From positions 1 to 64,000 of the forward strand of contig NZ_LGDV01000251.1 in the NCBI RefSeq assembly GCF_001280015.1: DNA of 64,000 bases. The letters are read 5' to 3'. The translations under genes and the position numbers were made by a program. Within the stretch, counting starts at the first letter, position 1; every line of letters starts with the position of its first letter. Under the pieces are notes generated by a model. It was not told the DNA's origin, did not search any database, and was given only the letters and a program-made list of their open reading frames with translations. This DNA is from Streptomyces sp. MMG1121. GTDB lineage: Bacteria; Actinomycetota; Actinomycetes; Streptomycetales; Streptomycetaceae. Of this stretch, positions 1-8,941 are shown piece by piece.

Positions 1-100
1 AGGGAAACGCCCGGTTACATTCCGAACCCGGAAGCTAAGCCTCACAGCGCCGATGGTACTGCAGGGGGGACCCTGTGGGAGAGTAGGACGCCGCCGAACT
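1..100 (+). rRNA. rrf: 5S ribosomal RNA, 3' part
   Basis: The window opens inside a 5S rRNA gene. The stretch contains the conserved 5S loops (CCGAACCCGGAAG near 24-36 and GATGGTACTGC near 52-62) and the 3' strand ending CCGCCGAACT. The first roughly 20 bases lie upstream of the window. This places the end of an rRNA operon immediately left of position 1. The identification rests on recognising the highly conserved Streptomyces 5S sequence; the exact 3' end is approximate. Confidence 0.93.
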
Positions 101-106
101 CCTTTT

Positions 107-150
107 AAAGCTCCGGCTCTTGGGCACTGCCCAGGGGCCGGAGCTTTTTT
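107..150 (+). terminator. Intrinsic terminator after 5S rRNA
   Basis: A perfect 11-bp stem (107-117 pairing with 137-147) encloses a smaller inner hairpin (TGGGC/GCCCA) and is followed by a T-run ending at 150. This is a textbook Rho-independent terminator and is well placed to end the rRNA operon. Confidence 0.9.
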
Positions 151-207
151 GCGTTGAGGTAGGGTCAGGGGGCATCGTTGGCTCGTTTTCGCACAGGAGG
201 CCCCCGG

Positions 208-816
208 GTGGAGGTCCAGGAGACCCGCGTCCAGACAGACCGGGTCCTCACCATCCCCAACATCCTCAGCATGGCGCGGCTCGTCGGCGTACCCGTCTTC
301 CTGTGGTTGATCCTCCGGCCCGAGTTCGGAGGTCCCAAGAGCGATGGCTGGGCTCTCCTCGTACTGGCCTTCAGCGGGGTCAGTGACTATCTCGACGGGA
401 AGCTCGCCCGACGGTGGAATCAGATCAGCAGCCTCGGCCGGCTTCTCGATCCCGCCGCCGACCGGCTCTATGTCCTTTCCACGCTGCTCGGTCTCACCTG
501 GCGGGACATCCTGCCGATCTGGCTGACCGCTCTGCTGCTGGCGCGGGAACTGGTTCTCCTGGTGATGGTGGGCATCCTTCGCCGGCACGGGTATCCGCCG
601 CCGCAGGTGAACTTCCTCGGGAAGGCCGCGACCTTCAACCTGATGTACGCCTTCCCGTTGCTGCTCCTCAGCGACGGGCATGGTTGGATCGCGTCACTCG
701 CTGCTGTTTTCGGATGGGCGTTCGCCGGATGGGGTACAACGCTCTACTGGTGGGCAGGAGTGCTCTACGTGGTACAGGTCCGCCGTTTGGTTCGGGCGGA
801 CGCCATGGCCGATTGA
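208..816 (+). CDS. CDP-alcohol phosphatidyltransferase (cardiolipin-synthase-like)
   Basis: A 202-residue integral membrane enzyme of the CDP-alcohol phosphatidyltransferase family. The family transfers a phosphatidyl group from CDP-diacylglycerol to an alcohol. The complete metal-binding signature is visible: D60, D63, G64, A67, R68, G77, D81 and D85, in the spacing D-x2-D-G-x2-A-R-x8-G-x3-D-x3-D. Several hydrophobic segments follow. I chose the GTG at 208 because ACAGGAGG (193-200) sits 7 nt upstream; an in-frame TTG at 178 lacks such a site. From memory the S. coelicolor gene in this syntenic place (SCO1389) is a eukaryotic-type cardiolipin synthase. A phosphatidylglycerophosphate or phosphatidylinositol synthase cannot be excluded from sequence alone. 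It lies between the rRNA operon and a sugar-nucleotide enzyme gene. Confidence 0.88.
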   Translation: MEVQETRVQTDRVLTIPNILSMARLVGVPVFLWLILRPEFGGPKSDGWALLVLAFSGVSDYLDGKLARRWNQISSLGRLLDPAADRLYVLSTLLGLTWRDILPIWLTALLLARELVLLVMVGILRRHGYPPPQVNFLGKAATFNLMYAFPLLLLSDGHGWIASLAAVFGWAFAGWGTTLYWWAGVLYVVQVRRLVRADAMAD

Positions 817-930
817 GCTCGGCGGTTGTCCTGACGTTATGCCTCGATGGCCCGCGGTGGAAAAGTGCGGGACAATCAGGACGGGTGAAGTCGGCTAGAC
901 CGTCGTCTCTTGGAGGAGGACGCTTCCGAC

Positions 931-3426
931 ATGAAGGCCGTCGTGATGGCCGGGGGCGAAGGCACACGCCTGCGCCCCATGACCTCTAGCATGCCCAAGC
1001 CGCTCCTGCCCGTGGTCAATCGCCCGATCATGGAGCATGTGCTACGGCTGCTCAAAAGGCACGGGCTCACCGAGACCGTCGTCACCGTCCAGTTCCTGGC
1101 ATCGCTCGTCAAGAACTACTTCGGTGACGGCGAAGAGCTCGGCATGGAGCTCACCTATGCCAATGAGGAGAAGCCACTCGGTACCGCCGGAAGCGTCAAG
1201 AACGCCGAAGAGGCGTTGAAAGACGATGCTTTCCTCGTCATCTCCGGTGATGCCCTGACCGACTTCGACCTCACGGAGCTGATCAATTTCCACAAGGAGA
1301 AAGGTGCCCTGGTCACGGTCTGTCTGACCCGTGTGCCCAATCCGCTGGAGTTCGGCATCACCATCGTCGACGAGGAAGGCAAGGTCGAGCGCTTCCTGGA
1401 GAAGCCGACCTGGGGTCAGGTCTTCTCCGACACGGTCAACACGGGCATCTATGTCATGGAGCCCGAGGTCTTCAACTACGTCGAAGCCGACGTTCCGGTC
1501 GACTGGTCCGGTGACGTCTTCCCGCAGCTCATGAAGGAAGGCAAGCCGATTTACGGCTATGTCGCCGAGGGCTACTGGGAGGATGTCGGCACGCACGAGA
1601 GCTATGTGAAGGCGCAGGCCGACGTCCTCGAAGGCAAGGTCAACGTCGACATCGACGGATTCGAGATCTCGCCGGGCGTATGGGTGGCCGAAGGCGCCGA
1701 GGTCCATTCCGACGCCGTCCTGCGCGGGCCCCTGTACATCGGGGACTACGCGAAGGTGGAGGCCGGCGCGGAGATCCGGGAACACACCGTCGTCGGATCG
1801 AATGTCGTCGTCAAGAGCGGGGCCTTCCTGCACAGGGCCGTCGTGCACGACAACGTGTATGTCGGCCAGCACAGCAATCTGCGTGGCTGTGTCGTCGGGA
1901 AGAACACCGACATCATGCGCGCTGCCCGGATCGAGGACGGCGCCGTCATCGGTGACGAGTGCCTGATCGGTGAGGAATCGATCGTCCAGGGAAACGTCCG
2001 CGTCTATCCGTTCAAGACCATCGAGGCCGGCGCCTTCGTCAACACCTCGGTCATCTGGGAGTCCAGAGGACAGGCCCAGCTGTTCGGCGCCCGCGGTGTG
2101 TCCGGCATTCTGAACGTCGAGATCACACCCGAGCTGGCGGTGCGGCTCGCCGGGGCCTACGCGACCACCCTGAAGAAGGGTTCCACCGTCACCACCGCCC
2201 GCGACCACTCCCGCGGCGCCCGTGCGCTCAAGCGGGCGGTCATCTCCGCGTTGCAGGCCAGCGCCATCGAGGTACGCGACCTGGAGAACGTGCCGCTGCC
2301 CGTGGCCCGGCAGCAGACCGCGCGCGGCAGCGCCGGCGGCATCATGATCCGGACCTCGCCGGGTGTCCCGGACTCGGTCGACATCATGTTCTTCGACGGG
2401 CAGGGCGCCGACCTGTCGCAGGGCGGCCAGCGCAAGCTGGACCGGGTGTTCGCACGGCAGGAGTACCGGCGCGCGTTCCCCGGTGAGATCGGCGACCTGT
2501 ACTTCCCGGCGAGCGTCTTCGACTCGTACACCGGCTCGCTGCTGCGAAACGTCGACACGACCGGTATCGCCGAGTCCGGTCTGAAGGTCGTCGTCGACGC
2601 CTCGAACGGCAGCGCCGGGCTGGTGCTGCCGAGCCTGCTCGGCAAACTCGGTGTGGACTCGCTGACCATCAACCCCGGTCTAGACGAGTCGCGGCCCACG
2701 GAGACAACCGAGATGCGCCGGAACGGGCTGGTGCGGCTGGGCGAGATAGTGGCGTCCTCCGGTGCCGCCTTCGGTGTGCGGTTCGACCCTGTCGGCGAGC
2801 GGCTGTCGCTCGTGGACGAGAAGGGCCGGATCATCGAGGACGACCGGGCGCTGCTCGTGATGCTCGACCTGGTGGCCGCGGAACGGCGCAGTGGGCGGGT
2901 GGCGCTGCCGGTGACCACGACCCGGATCGCCGAGCAGGTGGCCGCGTACCACGGCACCCAGGTCGAGTGGACCACGACCTCGCCCGACGACCTCACGCGC
3001 GTGGGGCGCGAGGAAGGAACCATTTTCGGCGGTGACGGCAAGGGCGGCTTCATCGTCCCCGAGTTCAGCAGCGTCTACGACGGTACGGCCGCCTTCGTAC
3101 GGCTGATCGGGCTCGTCGCCCGGACGCAGCTCACGCTCAGCCAGATCGACGCGCGGATCCCGCGGGCGCACGTGCTCAAGCGGGACCTGGCCACGCCGTG
3201 GGCCGTAAAGGGCCTGGTCATGCGGCGGGTGGTCGAGGCGGCCGGGGATCGCTCCGTCGACACGACGGACGGTGTGCGGGTCGTGGAGACGGACGGGCGC
3301 TGGGTGATGGTGCTGCCCGACCCGGCCGAGGCGGTCACCCATCTGTGGGCCGAGGGGCCCGACGACGCCTCCGCGCAGGCCCTGCTGGACGAGTGGTCGG
3401 CCATCGTGGACAGCGCCGGCCATTAA
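931..3426 (+). CDS. Mannose-1-phosphate guanylyltransferase-like / phosphomutase-like fusion protein
   Basis: An 831-residue protein. Residues 1-235 form a sugar-1-phosphate nucleotidyltransferase with the GGEGTRLRP loop and PKPLLP motif. About 250-370 form a left-handed beta-helix of hexapeptide repeats. About 380-831 have a phosphomannomutase/phosphoglucomutase fold. The N-terminal part should make an NDP-hexose, probably GDP-mannose, for glycan or lipid glycosylation. The mutase half looks degenerate. Around Ser476 the usual TASHNP loop reads RTSPGVPD. The Mg loop DGDxDR reads DPVGER from D619. The sugar loop near 700 reads GGDGKGG. Whether the half is regulatory or has another substrate is unknown. 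The ATG at 931 follows GGAGGAGGA (912-920); an in-frame TTG at 910 lies upstream of the RBS. Synteny agrees with SCO1388 from memory. Confidence 0.87.
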   Translation: MKAVVMAGGEGTRLRPMTSSMPKPLLPVVNRPIMEHVLRLLKRHGLTETVVTVQFLASLVKNYFGDGEELGMELTYANEEKPLGTAGSVKNAEEALKDDAFLVISGDALTDFDLTELINFHKEKGALVTVCLTRVPNPLEFGITIVDEEGKVERFLEKPTWGQVFSDTVNTGIYVMEPEVFNYVEADVPVDWSGDVFPQLMKEGKPIYGYVAEGYWEDVGTHESYVKAQADVLEGKVNVDIDGFEISPGVWVAEGAEVHSDAVLRGPLYIGDYAKVEAGAEIREHTVVGSNVVVKSGAFLHRAVVHDNVYVGQHSNLRGCVVGKNTDIMRAARIEDGAVIGDECLIGEESIVQGNVRVYPFKTIEAGAFVNTSVIWESRGQAQLFGARGVSGILNVEITPELAVRLAGAYATTLKKGSTVTTARDHSRGARALKRAVISALQASAIEVRDLENVPLPVARQQTARGSAGGIMIRTSPGVPDSVDIMFFDGQGADLSQGGQRKLDRVFARQEYRRAFPGEIGDLYFPASVFDSYTGSLLRNVDTTGIAESGLKVVVDASNGSAGLVLPSLLGKLGVDSLTINPGLDESRPTETTEMRRNGLVRLGEIVASSGAAFGVRFDPVGERLSLVDEKGRIIEDDRALLVMLDLVAAERRSGRVALPVTTTRIAEQVAAYHGTQVEWTTTSPDDLTRVGREEGTIFGGDGKGGFIVPEFSSVYDGTAAFVRLIGLVARTQLTLSQIDARIPRAHVLKRDLATPWAVKGLVMRRVVEAAGDRSVDTTDGVRVVETDGRWVMVLPDPAEAVTHLWAEGPDDASAQALLDEWSAIVDSAGH

Positions 3427-3482
3427 GGGTCCACACCAGCGGGGATCACATCGCGCCGAGCGTGAGACCCACGCACACGTGC

Positions 3483-3520
3483 GTGCCGGACAAGTGTCCT
3501 CAAGGGGGCCTGTCCGGCAC
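3483..3520 (+). terminator. Hairpin, probable terminator or attenuator
   Basis: A perfect 10-bp inverted repeat, GTGCCGGACA (3483-3492) and TGTCCGGCAC (3511-3520), separated by 18 nt. It lies about 55 nt after the preceding stop codon. There is no T-run, as is common for Streptomyces terminators. Confidence 0.5.
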
Positions 3521-3571
3521 GTCGGTGGGGCCATTCGGAGGTACTGCCCGCGACGTGCGACGATGTGCGGC

Positions 3572-4480
3572 ATGCCGCAGCAACCCCCCGTTCGGAGCAG
3601 CCCTGCGCGGCCGCAGCGTCCGGACGCCTCCATGTCGTTGATCACCAATGTCATGGATCACAGCCTCGACGACGGGTACGCCGAGGCCGCCGCCCGCAGG
3701 AAGGCCCGGGGCGAGAGCGGGCTGCCCAGGACGCTCCGGACGAAGCTGGGCCTGGCGGGCGGGCTCGTCCTCGCGGCGCTGGTCGTGACCCTCGGCGCGG
3801 CGCAGGCACGGGTGGCGGCGCCCGTGGTGGCCAAGGAGCGCCAGGAGCTCATCGACCGCGTCGACAGCGAGACCGCGAGCGCGGACAAGCTGGAAGGCAC
3901 CGTGGACAAGCTGCGCGACGACGTCAGCGCGCGCCAGCGGGCGGCGCTGAAGTCGAGCGGTGGCGGCGCGCAGGAGGATCTCGTCGGCATCCTTTCGGGA
4001 GCGACCGAGGTGCACGGTCCGGGCGTCAAGCTCGTCGTGAACGACGCCAAGGAGGCCAGCACCGGCGGTGACGGGACCAACCCGCGGGAGACCTCGGGCT
4101 TCTCCGACAGCGGCCGGGTGCGGGACCGCGACATGCAGCGCGTGGTCAACGGCCTGTGGGCGTCCGGGGCCGAGGCCGTCTCCATCAACGGGCAGCGGCT
4201 GACGTCGCTGTCCGCGATCAGGGCCGCGGGAGACGCGATACTGGTCGACAACAGGCCGCTGGTGCCGCCGTACACCGTGCTGGCGGTGGGGGACGGGGAG
4301 CGGCTGAGCACCGGGTTCCAGAACGGCGCAGACGGGTTGTATCTGCATGCTCTGGAGCAGAACTTCGGTATCCGCGCCACCATTTCCACCGAGGGCGACC
4401 TACGGTTGCCCGCCGCACCGAGTGTGATCGTCCGTACCGCACAGCCGAGCACCGAGAAGACTGAGAAGGGCACATCGTGA
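3572..4480 (+). CDS. DUF881 family membrane-anchored protein (first copy)
   Basis: About 302 residues, with a cytoplasmic N-terminal tail, one transmembrane segment (LAGGLVLAALVVTLGAAQA) near residue 65, a short coiled-coil-like stretch, then an extracytoplasmic DUF881 domain (GPGVKLVVNDAK, RVVNGLWASGAEAVSINGQR). The family resembles B. subtilis YlxW/YlxX, whose genes sit upstream of ftsA-ftsZ; no biochemical activity is known to me. The start is uncertain. I used ATG 3572 (MPQQPP); ATG 3563 is also in frame and neither has a strong RBS. The stop overlaps the next start as GTGA at 4477-4480, indicating translational coupling with the small basic protein and the second DUF881 gene. The three are probably one membrane-associated complex. 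Confidence 0.85.
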   Translation: MPQQPPVRSSPARPQRPDASMSLITNVMDHSLDDGYAEAAARRKARGESGLPRTLRTKLGLAGGLVLAALVVTLGAAQARVAAPVVAKERQELIDRVDSETASADKLEGTVDKLRDDVSARQRAALKSSGGGAQEDLVGILSGATEVHGPGVKLVVNDAKEASTGGDGTNPRETSGFSDSGRVRDRDMQRVVNGLWASGAEAVSINGQRLTSLSAIRAAGDAILVDNRPLVPPYTVLAVGDGERLSTGFQNGADGLYLHALEQNFGIRATISTEGDLRLPAAPSVIVRTAQPSTEKTEKGTS

Positions 4481-4809
4481 TCGCCGTACTGGGCCTCGTC
4501 GTGGGAGTCGTGGCCGGCCTGTTGGTCCGGCCCGAGGTTCCGGCGGTCGTCGAGCCGTATCTGCCGATCGCCGTCGTCGCGGCGCTGGACGCCGTCTTCG
4601 GCGGAGTGCGGGCCATGCTCGACGGGATCTTCGACGACAAGGTCTTCGTGGTGTCGTTCCTGTCGAACGTGGTCGTCGCCGCCCTGATCGTGTTCCTCGG
4701 CGACAAGTTGGGCGTGGGCGCGCAGCTGTCCACGGGTGTCGTCGTGGTCCTGGGCATCCGGATCTTCTCCAACGCCGCCGCGATCCGGCGTCACGTGTTC
4801 CGGGCGTGA
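4477..4809 (+). CDS. sbp: Small basic family protein (Sbp, DUF1290)
   Basis: A 110-residue protein with three hydrophobic segments (residues 2-17, about 28-42 and about 60-95). It has the typical DUF1290/Sbp sequence, including LGDKLGVGAQLSTGVVVVLGIRIF split over two blocks and the basic C-terminus RRHVFRA. In Firmicutes the homologue lies with ylxW/ylxX next to division genes. Its function is not established. It is sandwiched between two DUF881 genes: its GTG start overlaps the upstream stop, and the downstream gene begins 4 nt after its own stop. This indicates an operon. Confidence 0.9.
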   Translation: MIAVLGLVVGVVAGLLVRPEVPAVVEPYLPIAVVAALDAVFGGVRAMLDGIFDDKVFVVSFLSNVVVAALIVFLGDKLGVGAQLSTGVVVVLGIRIFSNAAAIRRHVFRA

Positions 4810-4813
4810 CACC

Positions 4814-5647
4814 ATGAGCGAGCAGAACGAGCAGCCGGAGAACAGACTGCGTGAGGAGCTGCCGGCCGAAGTGCCCGCGGTGGCCTCCGAGCCCGGGCCG
4901 ACGCCCGGTCAGCCGCAGACGCCGCTGACCGGTCGGCAGCGGCTGGTCAAGGGGCTGTGGCCGCCGCGGCTCACCCGCGCCCAACTCATCGTCGCCCTGC
5001 TCCTGTTCGGCCTCGGTTTCGGCCTGGCGGTGCAGGTGGCGTCGAACAGCGACAGTGACAGCGCGTTGCGCGGCGCGCGGCAGGAAGATCTTGTGCGCAT
5101 CCTCGATGAACTGGATTCGCGTACTCAGCGTCTTGAGGACGAGAAGCAGGGACTAGAGAAACAGCGCCAGGAGCTGCAGAGCAGCTCCGACCAGGCGGCG
5201 GAGGCCCGCAAGCAGACGGCCGAGAAGGAGAGACAACTCGGTGTGCTGGCGGGCACCGTGGCGGCGCAGGGTCCCGGCATCACGATGACGGTCGAGGACA
5301 CGAAAGGGACGGTCAAGGCGGACATGCTGCTCGACGCGATCCAGGAGCTGCGCGCGGCCGGTGCCGAGGCGATCCAGCTGAACGGGGTGCGGGTGGTCGC
5401 GAACACGTATTTCGCGGACTCCGGCGACAGCGTGAGCGTCGACGGGAACAAGATCAACGCTCCCTATCGTTTCCAGGTCATCGGCAAGCCGCAGGATCTG
5501 GAACCGGCGCTGAACATCCCGGGAGGAGTGGTGCAGACCCTGGAGAAGGAGCAGGCCACGGTGTCGGTCCAGAGCGCGGACAAGATCGTCGTGGACTCCT
5601 TGCGACAGGCGAAGCGGCCTGACTACGCTCGGTCGTCCTCCCAGTGA
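4814..5647 (+). CDS. DUF881 family membrane-anchored protein (second copy)
   Basis: 277 residues. An acidic, Pro-rich cytoplasmic tail (1-50) precedes a transmembrane helix (LIVALLLFGLGFGLAVQVA, about 56-75). A coiled coil rich in E, K, Q and R follows (about 95-145), then the DUF881 fold (GPGITMTVEDTKGTVKADML, IQELRAAGAEAIQLNGVRV). It starts at ATG 4814, four bases after the sbp stop. It shares domain and topology with the gene two upstream, so the operon encodes two paralogous single-pass proteins flanking Sbp. The longer coiled coil distinguishes it from the first copy and may mediate partner binding. Confidence 0.87.
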   Translation: MSEQNEQPENRLREELPAEVPAVASEPGPTPGQPQTPLTGRQRLVKGLWPPRLTRAQLIVALLLFGLGFGLAVQVASNSDSDSALRGARQEDLVRILDELDSRTQRLEDEKQGLEKQRQELQSSSDQAAEARKQTAEKERQLGVLAGTVAAQGPGITMTVEDTKGTVKADMLLDAIQELRAAGAEAIQLNGVRVVANTYFADSGDSVSVDGNKINAPYRFQVIGKPQDLEPALNIPGGVVQTLEKEQATVSVQSADKIVVDSLRQAKRPDYARSSSQ

Positions 5648-5837
5648 ACCAGCGGTGCATGGGGGACGTCCGGCAGGGGCATGAGGTTGCGGGGGGTCGG
5701 CGCACCGAAGGGGTGGTGCGTGGTGGAAACTGTTTGGTGGATACGGACGTTGTGAGAATGTCCGGCTCGGCCGGTGTAGGCAATCAGGGTTCGTCCTGCC
5801 CCACGGGCGGGTCTGTTTCGGTCAAGGGGAATCGCCC

Positions 5838-6668
5838 GTGAAGTTGTTTGCGAAGTTGTTCGGCAAGAGTGCGCGCGAGAGGAGCGAGAACGCTACCGCT
5901 CGTCATCGCGCCCAGCCTGACGCGGAGGGCCAGCGCCCGCTGTTCCGGGACCAGGTCGCTGGTCCGGGCGGTGACATTTCCGGAGGTCAGGGCGGGGCGT
6001 CGGTTGACCCTGCCCAGTCCGGCGGCATAGGTTTCGGGCAACCGTCAACCTCAGGTGCGGGTGGAGGGTTCGCCTCCGGTCCGTACGCGTCCAACGCCCC
6101 GGCGGGGCAGCCGCGGCAGGAGGATCCGTCCATGTCGGTCCTGGTGTGTACGAGGTGCGGTAACCGCAATGCGGAGAACGCCCGCTTCTGTTCCAACTGC
6201 GGCGCGCCGTTGCGCTCCGGAGTGACGCCGGAGCGTGCCTCCGAGACGACGTCCACGATCTCGATCTCCGGTCTCGAGGCGTACGACGCCGAGGTGACCG
6301 GCCAGACGCAGATCCCGACGCTGTCGCCCGAGGCGCAGGCCGCGGTGGACGCCCTGCCGTTCGGCTCGGCGCTGCTGGTGGTGCGCCGGGGGCCGAACTC
6401 GGGCAGCCGCTTCCTGCTGGACGCCGACCTGACCACGGCCGGCCGGCATCCGCAGAGCGACATCTTCCTCGACGACGTGACGGTCTCGCGTCGGCATGTG
6501 GAGTTCCGCCGCTCCCCGGACGGCTCGTTCACCGTGGCGGACGTGGGCAGCCTGAACGGCACGTACGTCAACCGTGAGCCGATCGACCAGGTCGCTCTGT
6601 CGAACGGTGACGAGGTGCAGATCGGCAAGTACCGGCTGGTGTTCTACGCGAGCCGACAGGGCATCTGA
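5838..6668 (+). CDS. Zinc-ribbon and FHA domain protein, GarA/OdhI-like
   Basis: 276 residues. A low-complexity Gly/Ser/Gln-rich N-terminus (1-98) is followed by a zinc ribbon (C104-x2-C107 and C118-x2-C121). An ETTS motif lies at 136-139 and a C-terminal FHA domain at about 177-272, with its hallmark GRHPQSDIFLDDVTVSRRH and SLNGTYVN loops. In mycobacterial GarA and corynebacterial OdhI, the ETTS motif is phosphorylated by Ser/Thr kinases and then bound by the FHA domain, controlling 2-oxoglutarate metabolism. Here the same motif is present but behind a zinc ribbon. The GTG at 5838 follows AAGGGGA at 5824-5830. The downstream MerR and bifunctional-nuclease genes reproduce the mycobacterial Rv1827-Rv1830 order, which supports the assignment. 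Confidence 0.87.
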   Translation: MKLFAKLFGKSARERSENATARHRAQPDAEGQRPLFRDQVAGPGGDISGGQGGASVDPAQSGGIGFGQPSTSGAGGGFASGPYASNAPAGQPRQEDPSMSVLVCTRCGNRNAENARFCSNCGAPLRSGVTPERASETTSTISISGLEAYDAEVTGQTQIPTLSPEAQAAVDALPFGSALLVVRRGPNSGSRFLLDADLTTAGRHPQSDIFLDDVTVSRRHVEFRRSPDGSFTVADVGSLNGTYVNREPIDQVALSNGDEVQIGKYRLVFYASRQGI

Positions 6669-6711
6669 CCCGCCCCCGGACCGTCGTCCGGGGGGACCCC
6701 AGGGAAGGTCC

Positions 6712-7449
6712 ATGCTTCAAACACCGAGCGGCGGTGCCGGAAGCGGTACCGCCGCCAGGGACAGTGGGCTGATGAGCATCGGCACGGTGCTGAGCGTGCT
6801 GCGCGACGAGTTCCCCGAAGTCACCATCTCCAAGATCCGCTTCCTGGAGTCGGAGGGACTCATCGAGCCGCAGCGGACCCCTTCGGGGTACCGCAAGTTC
6901 AGTGCCGGGGACGTCGACCGCCTGGCGCACGTCCTGCGGATGCAGCGGGACCACTATCTGCCGCTCAAGGTGATCCGTGAGCACCTGGACGCCATGGAGC
7001 GGGGCGAGGCCGTTCAGCTGCCCGTCGTCGGGCGGCAGCGCACCCCGCAGGACATGGGGGAGGCGCCTGCGGTGCCCACGGTCGCCAGGGTCCACAGGGC
7101 CGAGCTGCTGGCTGCGGCGGACGTGGACGAGGGCGAGCTGAAGGAGTGGGAGTCCTACGGGCTGATCGCCCCGCTGGCGGACGGGGCGTACGAGGCCGAG
7201 GCGGTCACCGTGGCCGCGCTCGTCGCCGAGCTGGGCCGGTTCGGGATCGAGCCGCGTCACCTTCGGGTGATGAAGGCCGCCGCCGACCGCGAGGCCGGGC
7301 TCGTCGACCAGGTGGTGGCCCCGCTCAAGCGCCACCGCAACCCGCAGACCAGGGCACTTGCCGAGGCCCGTACGAAGGAGCTGGCGGCGCTCACGGTGAA
7401 GCTGCACGCGGCGTTGGTGAAGACCGCTCTCGGGGTGCGGCTGCCCTGA
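6712..7449 (+). CDS. ftsR: MerR-family transcriptional regulator, FtsR-like
   Basis: 245 residues. An N-terminal MerR winged helix (IGTVLSVLRDEFPEVTISK, then FLESEGLIEPQRTPSGYRKF, about residues 22-90) is followed by a helical region with a second MerR-like segment (LLAAADVDEGELKEWESYGL). The family in Corynebacterium (FtsR) activates ftsZ, and the mycobacterial homologue is Rv1828. The start ATG 6712 follows AGGGAAGG at 6701-6708. The gene lies 43 nt after the FHA gene and before the bifunctional nuclease gene, the conserved actinobacterial order. The exact ortholog assignment comes from synteny and sequence recognition. Confidence 0.87.
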   Translation: MLQTPSGGAGSGTAARDSGLMSIGTVLSVLRDEFPEVTISKIRFLESEGLIEPQRTPSGYRKFSAGDVDRLAHVLRMQRDHYLPLKVIREHLDAMERGEAVQLPVVGRQRTPQDMGEAPAVPTVARVHRAELLAAADVDEGELKEWESYGLIAPLADGAYEAEAVTVAALVAELGRFGIEPRHLRVMKAAADREAGLVDQVVAPLKRHRNPQTRALAEARTKELAALTVKLHAALVKTALGVRLP

Positions 7450-7535
7450 AGGGCCCGGGTCCGCCGGAGACCGGATCGGGCACCTGTTCCCGGCCCGACT
7501 ACCCAAACGTCCCGGGCACGGCCTAGGGTTGCTGT

Positions 7536-8009
7536 GTGAACGAGCTCGATGTCGTAGGTGTCCGGGTCGAAATGCCCTCCAACCAACCGATCGTGCTCCT
7601 GCGCGAAGTGGGAGGCGACCGTTACCTCCCCATCTGGATCGGGCCGGGGGAGGCAACGGCGATCGCCTTCGCCCAGCAGGGCATGGCTCCCGCTCGACCG
7701 CTGACGCACGACCTTTTCAAGGACGTGCTGGAAGCCGTCGGCCAGGAGCTGACCGAAGTACGCATCACCGATCTGCGGGAAGGCGTCTTCTACGCGGAGC
7801 TGGTCTTCGCCAGCGGTGTCGAGGTCAGCGCCCGTCCTTCGGACGCCATAGCGCTGGCCCTGCGCACGGGGACGCCGATCTACGGCAGCGACGCGGTGCT
7901 GGACGACGCGGGCATCGCCATCCCGGACGAGCAGGAGGACGAGGTGGAGAAGTTCCGCGAGTTCCTCGACCAGATCTCGCCCGAGGACTTCGGCACGAGC
8001 AGCCAGTGA
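7536..8009 (+). CDS. Bifunctional nuclease family protein (DUF151/BFN)
   Basis: 157 residues, matching the DUF151 family throughout: MNELDVVGVRVEMPSNQPIV, LPIWIGPGEATAIAFAQQG, RPSDAIALALRTGTPIY. A charged C-terminal tail (DEQEDEVEKFREFLDQISPEDF) is typical of actinobacterial members. Plant and archaeal relatives have been reported as nucleases; bacterial activity is largely inferred. The start is GTG 7536. It sits between two MerR regulators, as in mycobacteria (Rv1828-Rv1829-Rv1830). Confidence 0.9.
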   Translation: MNELDVVGVRVEMPSNQPIVLLREVGGDRYLPIWIGPGEATAIAFAQQGMAPARPLTHDLFKDVLEAVGQELTEVRITDLREGVFYAELVFASGVEVSARPSDAIALALRTGTPIYGSDAVLDDAGIAIPDEQEDEVEKFREFLDQISPEDFGTSSQ

Positions 8010-8237
8010 CGGCGAGTGGCCGGCGTGCGTCGATGCCCGGTGTGCGGGCAATTGCCACCGGCCATTGAGGGCGTCCTAGGGTCGCCCGCGAGCGCATTCG
8101 GCTAGCCTTTCCCCGCGGTGGGACACGGGAAACCACTCCTTGGGTGATTATCACTCGGCGTGCCGAGTGTGGCGATCGTTGACGCACCCCTGGTGACTGC
8201 CTACCGTCGAGAAGGCAGGTCGAGGACGGAGGTCGGC

Positions 8238-8882
8238 GTGAGAACCAGCGGCGACGGTACGGCTGGGGGTGCTCCCGTGCGCGGTTTCGGGGAGAGCGGT
8301 CCGTACCCGGTTCACAGCAGCGCGGTGGATCACGCTCCGCAGTGGCCGACGGTGGTGCCGAACGGCGGAGGGGCGGCGTCCATGACGTCCGAACAGATCG
8401 GCTATCGCGGGCCCACGGCCTGCGCGGCCGCGGGCATCACCTACCGGCAGCTCGACTACTGGGCACGCACCGGCCTGGTCGAGCCCAGCGTGCGGCCCGC
8501 CCACGGGTCGGGAACCCAGCGGCTGTACAGCTTCCGGGACGTGGTGGTCCTGAAGATCGTGAAGCGGTTCCTGGACACCGGGGTCTCGCTGCAGAACATC
8601 CGCTCGGCCGTCCAGCACCTCAGGGAACGCGGTTTCCGCGACCTGGAGCGGATGACCCTGATGAGCGACGGTGCCACGGTCTACGAGTGCACCTCCCCGG
8701 ACGAGGTCCACGCCCTGCTCCAGGGCGGTCAGGGCATCTTCGGGATCGCCGTGGGCGTGGTGTGGCGGGACGTGGAAAGCGCGCTCTCCCAGCTGCACGG
8801 CGAACGCATCGACACGGGCGAGACCCTCGTCGGGCACAACCCCGCCGACGAGCTGGCCCGGCGGCGCAACAAGGCGGTCTGA
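8238..8882 (+). CDS. MerR-family transcriptional regulator (Rv1830-like)
   Basis: 214 residues with a 50-residue variable N-terminus followed by a MerR HTH (IGYRGPTACAAAGITYRQ, LDYWARTGLVEPS, RLYSFRDVVVLKIVKRFLD). A helical C-terminal effector region follows (GFRDLERMTLMSDGATVYEC, GIFGIAVGVVWRDVESAL). The mycobacterial counterpart Rv1830 is linked to growth and division control. I chose the GTG at 8238 because GGAGG (8228-8232) lies 5 nt upstream; an in-frame ATG at 8160 has no obvious RBS. It completes the FHA - MerR - BFN - MerR block. Confidence 0.85.
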   Translation: MRTSGDGTAGGAPVRGFGESGPYPVHSSAVDHAPQWPTVVPNGGGAASMTSEQIGYRGPTACAAAGITYRQLDYWARTGLVEPSVRPAHGSGTQRLYSFRDVVVLKIVKRFLDTGVSLQNIRSAVQHLRERGFRDLERMTLMSDGATVYECTSPDEVHALLQGGQGIFGIAVGVVWRDVESALSQLHGERIDTGETLVGHNPADELARRRNKAV

Positions 8883-8941
8883 CCGCCGTATCCGCCGCCC
8901 GCGGCACGGCATTGTCAGTGCCATGGTGCAGCATCGGAGAT

